Assembly (NCBI RefSeq): GCF_024721315.2
Contig: NZ_JANFAK020000033.1
Coordinates: 1 to 64,000, forward strand
DNA from: Streptomyces sp. Isolate_45
GTDB taxonomy: Bacteria; Actinomycetota; Actinomycetes; Streptomycetales; Streptomycetaceae
Direction of reading: 5' to 3'
DNA length: 64,000 nucleotides
How positions within the stretch are numbered: the first letter of the stretch is position 1; each line of letters begins with the position of its first letter. This document shows, one piece after another, positions 60,101-64,000 of this stretch. The translations under genes and the position numbers were made by a program. The notes under the pieces are model-generated. The model was not told the origin of the DNA. It saw nothing but the letters and a program-made list of their open reading frames with translations, and searched no databases.

Positions 60101-61126
60101 ATGGCATTCCAGCACCCTAGCGCGCCCTCGCCCGCCTCGTCCCGTGTTCCCGCCGGGACCATTCGATCCGGTGTCGTCCACGTCAACACCCAGCACACCA
60201 CTCACTACACCGTGGTCGGCAACCACCTCGCCCAGCACCGCGAGCTGTCGCTGACGGCGATCGGACTCGCCCTGCACATCCAGTCGCTGCCCACCGGTGC
60301 CCGCGTCGGCATCCAGGCGCTCGCCGGCCGGTTCCCGGAGGGGGAGTCGCGGATCGCGACGGCCCTGCGGGAGCTGGAGGCGCATGGGTACCTGGAGCGG
60401 AGCCGCGTACGGATCGGCGACGGGCGGATCGTGACCAGGACGGTCTCCTACAACCACCCGAAGGGCACGCCCCCGCCCCCGCCGCCCCCGCCGGGCGACC
60501 GCGCACCTGTAGCGGACCCGGCCGAGCCCACCACCGTCCCGAAGCCCGACCCGCAGCCCGCTGCGGGGCCGCTGCCGCAGCCCGCCCCAGGGCCTGCCCG
60601 GGAGGAGCCGGAACCGGAGCCTGCCTCTGGCCCGCGGCCCGCCTTTGACCTGCGGCCCGCACCGAGGTCGGAGTCTGCTCCGGAGCCGGTCCCGGAGCCG
60701 GATCTCAGCCCCGCATCGGATCCCGACCCCGGGCCGGAGGCAGGTGGTCCCCGGTGGCGGGAGGCCGAGGCGCTGCTCGCCCGGCTGCGGGAGGACGACC
60801 ACCGGCTGCTGCTCTCGGAGAGCTCCGTACGCCAACTCGCGCCCGGAGTGGCGGACTGGCTGCACCGGGGCGCCGCCCCGGAGGCCGTGCGGATGGTCCT
60901 CGCCGCGGACCTGCCCCCCGACCTGCGGCACCCGGCCGCCCTGCTCGGCTACCGACTCAGGTCGTCCAGGCCGCCACGGCTCTCGGCCGTTCCGGCCGCC
61001 GCCGCTCCGTCCTCGCGACCCGACCCGATGCAGAACTGCGACGGCTGCGACCGCGGCTTCCGCGCCCCCGCCCCGGGCCGCTGCGCGGACTGCCCGCCCG
61101 AGCATGAGGCCTTGGCGGCCGCCTGA
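60101..61126 (+). CDS. Winged-helix DNA-binding protein with Pro-rich linker and zinc ribbon
   Basis: 341 aa. The N-terminal ~110 residues form a winged helix: LSLTAIGLALHIQSLPTGAR, QALAGRFPEGESRIATALRE, HGYLERSRVRIGDGRIVTRT. A ~110-residue Pro/Glu linker follows, including eight consecutive prolines. The C-terminal region (about 225-300) is helical, and the end has CDGCDRGF...GRCADC, a four-Cys zinc knuckle. Such proteins recur in Streptomyces and resemble replication-initiation or regulatory HTH proteins; targets are unknown. No ribosome site precedes ATG 60101. Confidence 0.83.
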   Translation: MAFQHPSAPSPASSRVPAGTIRSGVVHVNTQHTTHYTVVGNHLAQHRELSLTAIGLALHIQSLPTGARVGIQALAGRFPEGESRIATALRELEAHGYLERSRVRIGDGRIVTRTVSYNHPKGTPPPPPPPPGDRAPVADPAEPTTVPKPDPQPAAGPLPQPAPGPAREEPEPEPASGPRPAFDLRPAPRSESAPEPVPEPDLSPASDPDPGPEAGGPRWREAEALLARLREDDHRLLLSESSVRQLAPGVADWLHRGAAPEAVRMVLAADLPPDLRHPAALLGYRLRSSRPPRLSAVPAAAAPSSRPDPMQNCDGCDRGFRAPAPGRCADCPPEHEALAAA

Positions 61127-61134
61127 GGAACCCC

Positions 61135-61165
61135 TTGCCCTCAAGTGCGCTTGAGGTCATACGGT
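61135..61165 (+). promoter_or_regulatory. SoxR-type promoter of the MarR-like gene
   Basis: CCTCAAG-TGCG-CTTGAGG (61139-61156) is a perfect palindrome identical in its arms to the SoxR box. TTGCCC (61135-61140) and TACGGT (61160-61165) are 19 nt apart, the long spacer typical of MerR/SoxR-activated promoters. It begins 8 bp after the previous gene's stop and 60 bp before the ATG of the MarR-like gene. Confidence 0.8.
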
Positions 61166-61224
61166 TTCGACGTGACCCGCACCGCTTACGGGTCCCGTGT
61201 CCAGGTACCAGGAGGGGACATCAC

Positions 61225-61698
61225 ATGACGACCCAGCAGACCTCCGACGCCGAACTCGCCGGCCGGCCCGCCGCCTACTGGACCGGTGTCGCCTACGAGG
61301 CGCTGACCGCCTACACCCGGGCCCGCCAGGTCGAACTCGGCTACACACAGCCCCAGTTCTGGCTGCTGCGCAACCTGTCGGAGAACGACATCTCGCCCGA
61401 CGGCAAGGGGATGACCCTGCGGGCGCTGCGGGAGGCGATGGCCTCCTACATCCGGCCCGAGGACGATCTGGCGGTGGAGGCCGAGGTGCTCCTGGAGCGC
61501 GGCTGGTTGACGCGGGACGCCGAGGAGCGGCTGTGGCTCACCGAGGAGGGGGAGCGGGCCCGCGTCGAGCTCGGACGCCACGGGCCCGCGATCCGCGCCG
61601 CCCTCCACGAGGGCATCGACGACGCGGACTACGTCACCACGCTGAAGGTGCTCCAGCGGCTGATCCATAACGCGGGCGGAGCGCCCGCGACCGCGTGA
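61225..61698 (+). CDS. MarR-family-like winged-helix regulator
   Basis: 157 aa from ATG 61225 with GGAGGGG 7 nt upstream. The helices and wing match MarR-like proteins: GVAYEALTAYTRARQVELGY, QFWLLRNLSENDISPDGKG, LEVLLERGWLTRDA-type wing (VLLERGWLTRDAEERLWLTE) and TEEGERARVELGRH. These regulators often sense phenolics or oxidants. The SoxR-type promoter predicts induction by redox-cycling compounds. No divergent gene is present for it to control. Confidence 0.85.
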   Translation: MTTQQTSDAELAGRPAAYWTGVAYEALTAYTRARQVELGYTQPQFWLLRNLSENDISPDGKGMTLRALREAMASYIRPEDDLAVEAEVLLERGWLTRDAEERLWLTEEGERARVELGRHGPAIRAALHEGIDDADYVTTLKVLQRLIHNAGGAPATA

Positions 61699-61737
61699 GT
61701 CCGCCCCCGGAGGATCGGTGTCGGGCCCCGGGGGCCG

Positions 61738-62148
61738 TCACCCGGCCGGGTTCCGGTGGTCCGGGTCGGCGTGGGTCGCCAGGAACTCCGCGCGTTCGGG
61801 CGTGGCGGGGAGCGGGGCGACGACCGTCGCGAGGCGGACGGCGAGGTCCGGGAACAGGAGCCAGGCCGTGGCGGGGCGCGTGACGGCGGCGTGCAGGAGG
61901 TCGCCCTCGTAGAAGCACGCGTCCAGCAGCGGATCCTCGACCAGCAGGTCGACCGCCAGCGGCAGGACGTGGGGGAGCGCCACGTCCTGGCTGATCAGGG
62001 TGCGCAGGTCCGCGGGCGCGAGGCTGCCCAGGGGGCGCCGGCGCAGGGCGTGGACCTTGGTGGCGAGGCTCGTCGCGTTCGGCGGCGCGGGCGGCCACGG
62101 GGGGCCGTCGATCTCGTCGAGGGTGCGGTCCAAGTGGTGGAGCATCAT
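61738..62148 (-). CDS. Orphan CDI-type immunity protein
   Basis: 136 aa (ATG 62148; a second ATG follows directly). The core TSLATKVHALRRRPLGSLAP, DLRTLISQDVALPHVLPLAV, DPLLDACFYEGDLLHAAVTR matches the family of contact-dependent growth inhibition immunity proteins, whose markers are LRxxPL...DLRxLI.Q and GDLL. Such proteins neutralise one specific toxin. No toxin gene lies next to it, so it may protect against neighbours or serve another role. Confidence 0.78.
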   Translation of the reverse strand: MMLHHLDRTLDEIDGPPWPPAPPNATSLATKVHALRRRPLGSLAPADLRTLISQDVALPHVLPLAVDLLVEDPLLDACFYEGDLLHAAVTRPATAWLLFPDLAVRLATVVAPLPATPERAEFLATHADPDHRNPAG

Positions 62149-62214
62149 GTCGCCCTTGCGTCTGCCGAGTTGCGGAAGAGTGGAGAAGCCTCCCTGTCTA
62201 CCAGTCGGGAGCGC

Positions 62215-63015
62215 CTATCGGCGGGAGTACGAGCCGATGCCGACGAGGCAGTACACGTACTCGTTCAGGACGCTGCCGTTCATCGTGTAGCGGTAGGAGA
62301 AGGCGTACTCGGTCTTCGTGTTGGTGTTGCAGCGGTCCATGTCCGAGGTGAAGGGGATGCTTTCGATCACCCGGTAGTGCGCGTCGGACGCCGTGCAGGG
62401 CACCTCGTCCACGTTCGTGACGCGCTGCGCCGTCGTGGAGTCCGGGAGCTCGCCGTTGAGGCAGGTGCCCCGGTCGAAGGGGGTGGGGGCCTCGCTGGTG
62501 GGGGTCGGGTCCGGGACCGGTGCGGCGGTGGTCGGGTCCGGCGCGGGCGCGGCGCTCCGCGAAGGGGTCGACTCCGTCGCCATGTGGGTGGGGGCCTGGG
62601 TCGCGGGCGGGGAGTAGTGGCCCGGGCGGGGCGGCGGCTCCGAGGAACTGGCGGCGGTGGAGGCCTTGTTGTCGGAGGTGTCGTCGCCGTTGCTCACCAG
62701 GAAGAAGGCGACGGCGATGGCCGCGACCGTGCCGAGGGCCACCAGGCAGCCCGTGCGGCCGGACCTGCCGGGAGCGCCGGGCGACCCGGCCGCGGCGGAG
62801 GCCATCGGGGTCGTGGTCGTCGCGCCGACCGGGGTGCCGGTCACCAGGATCCGCAGCAGCACCTCCTTGCCGGCGACCTGCGCCCGGATGAGATCGCCGT
62901 TGCGGGTGGGCGGGATCCGCAGGCTGACCGGACCGCTCGCCAGGGTGACGCTGATGACCACCCCCGCCGCGGCCTGCTCGGCGGTGAGAGTGAGTTGGAT
63001 TTCCTGTGACGACAC
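62215..63015 (-). CDS. Membrane-anchored LppU/SCO3897-like protein with DnaJ-C-like N-domain
   Basis: 266 aa from GTG 63015, 6 nt after AAGGGG. Residues ~1-58 (QEIQLTLTAEQAAAGVVISV, LRIPPTRNGDLIRAQVAGKE) resemble the beta domain of DnaJ C-terminal repeats. One helix follows (CLVALGTVAAIAVAFFLVSN), then a ~75-residue Pro/Thr linker. The outer domain (GTCLNGELPD, NVDEVPCTASDAHYRVIESI, YCLVGIGSYSRR) has four Cys and fits LppU/SCO3897-type proteins of unknown function. The two-sided design is unusual. Confidence 0.75.
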   Translation of the reverse strand: MSSQEIQLTLTAEQAAAGVVISVTLASGPVSLRIPPTRNGDLIRAQVAGKEVLLRILVTGTPVGATTTTPMASAAAGSPGAPGRSGRTGCLVALGTVAAIAVAFFLVSNGDDTSDNKASTAASSSEPPPRPGHYSPPATQAPTHMATESTPSRSAAPAPDPTTAAPVPDPTPTSEAPTPFDRGTCLNGELPDSTTAQRVTNVDEVPCTASDAHYRVIESIPFTSDMDRCNTNTKTEYAFSYRYTMNGSVLNEYVYCLVGIGSYSRR

Positions 63016-63550
63016 CGGAGTCCCCTTCCGATCGAGGGCCCGAAGCCGTCGGACGGACCTCCCCGATTCTGCCCGCTGCGCGCCGACGGGCGCATGTGTT
63101 CTGCCGTACTGAGTAAGGCAGTTCGCGACCGCAGTGGTCAAAGGGATTGCGGACGCGGCCTGTTCGGCGGCGCCCGTGCGGCGCAGGTCCGCCGGGGGCG
63201 TCGACTCCGCCGCGTCGAGGAGCGCGGGCCGCCCGCGCCGGCGGCCGGGGCCGTGGGACCGGCGGACTCGGCACGACCGTGATGCCGTGCGGCGGCGAGT
63301 GCCTCGTGATCCGCGCCGAGGGTCGGGATTTTTTCGCCGTGGGCGTGGACGCCGTCGAACGCGGCGCCGCTCCGCCGAACTCCCCGAAGGCCACGGGGGA
63401 TCGGCGCGGGCGCTGACCTCCGGCGGCGTTCCCGGGGGACCCCGCCGGGCCCCCCGGGAGGAGAAAGGCCCGGTCCGGGGGGTGGTCGGACCGGGTTACC
63501 CGTGCGTAGATTACCGGCGGTAACTCCGATCGACCCGAGGAGAGCGCGCC
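63016..63550. other. Intergenic region upstream of the acyl-CoA ligase gene
   Basis: A 44-codon frame from ATG 63282 to 63416 (PCGGECLVIRAEGRDFFAVG) is possible but lacks a ribosome site; the DNA may instead belong to a conserved dispersed intergenic sequence. CCCGGTCCG (63469-63477) and CGGACCGGG (63487-63495) form a hairpin. No other gene is convincing. Confidence 0.4.
63496..63523 (+). promoter_or_regulatory. Promoter and operator candidate of the acyl-CoA ligase gene
   Basis: TAGATT (63507-63512) is a good -10. TTACCG-g-CGGTAA (63511-63523) is a palindrome that overlaps the -10 and start site, with an extra TTACC half-site at 63496. TetR-type fatty-acid regulators use similar palindromes, so lipid-responsive repression is possible. 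Confidence 0.5.
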
Positions 63551-64000
63551 GTGGATGCCGAGCCGAAGCTGGTGGAGCCCGTCAAGACGACCATCGCCGG
63601 GGTGGTGCGGGAGGTCTCCGTGCCCCCGCTCGCGGGGATGCCACAGAGGGGCTCGCTCGGGGACCTACCGTTCGACAACGCCCGCGAGGCCCCGAACGAG
63701 GCCGTCCTCGCCCGCAAGGCACCCGACGGCACCTGGCACGACGTCACCGCCGCCCGGTTCGCCGCCGAGGTCCTCGCCGTGGCCAAGGGACTCATCGCCG
63801 AAGGGCTCAGAGCGGGCGACCGGCTGGCCATCATGGCCCGCACCACCTACGAGTGGACCCTGCTGGACTTCGCCGGCTGGGCCGCCGGCCTGGTCACCGT
63901 GCCGATCTACCCGACCTCCTCCGCCTCGCAGGCACGGTGGATCCTCCACGACTCCGGCGCCGTCGCCTGCGCCGTCGAGGACACCGCCCAGGCCCGGATC
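63551..64000 (+). CDS. Long-chain acyl-CoA ligase (AMP-forming), partial, cut by the window end
   Basis: 150 codons from GTG 63551, preceded by GAGGAG at 8 nt, open to the last base. The N-terminal part of a FadD/FAA1-type AMP-forming ligase is clear: VVREVSVPPLAGMPQRGSLG, DVTAARFAAEVLAVAKGLIA, GDRLAIMARTTYEWTLLDFA and GLVTVPIYPTSSASQARWIL. The P-loop and adenylation motifs would lie beyond the window. It would activate fatty acids to acyl-CoA at the membrane face. Confidence 0.9.
   Translation, partial: MDAEPKLVEPVKTTIAGVVREVSVPPLAGMPQRGSLGDLPFDNAREAPNEAVLARKAPDGTWHDVTAARFAAEVLAVAKGLIAEGLRAGDRLAIMARTTYEWTLLDFAGWAAGLVTVPIYPTSSASQARWILHDSGAVACAVEDTAQARI

Noticed and set aside
63282..63416. 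A 44-aa protein gene
   Set aside because: No ribosome site or recognisable family; the DNA might be a dispersed conserved sequence, so it is only mentioned in the intergenic entry.

Overview
The window is chromosomal DNA from a high-GC Gram-positive actinomycete, almost certainly Streptomyces or a very close relative. The evidence is very high GC, frequent GTG starts, many 4-nt ATGA/GTGA gene overlaps, a class I lysyl-tRNA synthetase, the futalosine menaquinone genes and a clear bldN-rsbN sporulation locus. The first ~90 bases are G/T and then C homopolymer and look like a contig-end artefact. The right end cuts through an acyl-CoA ligase gene. I see no tRNA, rRNA, CRISPR array or insertion sequence.

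Region by region. 0.1-3.7 kb (minus strand): HAD hydrolase, sigma factor BldN and its anti-sigma factor RsbN, with a sigma-BldN-like promoter before rsbN. 3.8-9.6 kb: a glutaredoxin-like protein, then the redox sensor Rex behind its own operator and the overlapping hemA-hemC-hemD genes. 9.7-16.6 kb: a membrane protein, an ankyrin/HEAT protein, a ProP-like transporter, a whiJ-like set (DUF397, XRE regulator, ATPase) and hemB. 16.7-23.4 kb: DUF1876 protein, a drug-type ABC exporter divergent from its TetR regulator over two tandem operators, DUF3995 and VOC proteins, and a sortase-anchored PGGx-repeat surface protein. 23.6-33.1 kb: divergent argS and lysS, a DUF2637 protein, two DUF3558-like lipoproteins, rtcB, and a free-standing LAGLIDADG endonuclease facing rtcB. 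33.4-39.2 kb: a lipoprotein, a polysaccharide deacetylase behind a perfect DasR-type site, and small housekeeping genes. 39.4-47.3 kb: hemL, a phosphatase, a Tat-lipoprotein deacetylase and the System II cytochrome c maturation operon (resA-like, ccdA, resB, ccsB). 48.0-54.7 kb: late menaquinone genes (UbiD-, UbiA- and UbiX-like, mqnE) with a rhomboid protease and an Lrp/AsnC regulator. 54.8-64 kb: DUF4229 protein, a DAACS symporter behind a polycysteine leader peptide, a WD40 Ser/Thr kinase, a truncated ATPase gene, an HTH protein, a MarR-like gene with a SoxR-type promoter, an orphan CDI-type immunity protein, an LppU-like protein and the partial acyl-CoA ligase.

Functionally the window is rich in respiration and redox supply. 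It encodes most enzymes from glutamyl-tRNA to uroporphyrinogen III (hemA, hemL, hemB, hemC, hemD), the haem-to-cytochrome-c machinery and much of menaquinone synthesis, with Rex sensing NADH/NAD+ in front of hemA. The most unusual signals are regulatory or mobile: the polycysteine leader, the SoxR-type and DasR-type sites, a GTTC direct-repeat array, the homing endonuclease next to rtcB, and a palindromic insertion inside hemC.
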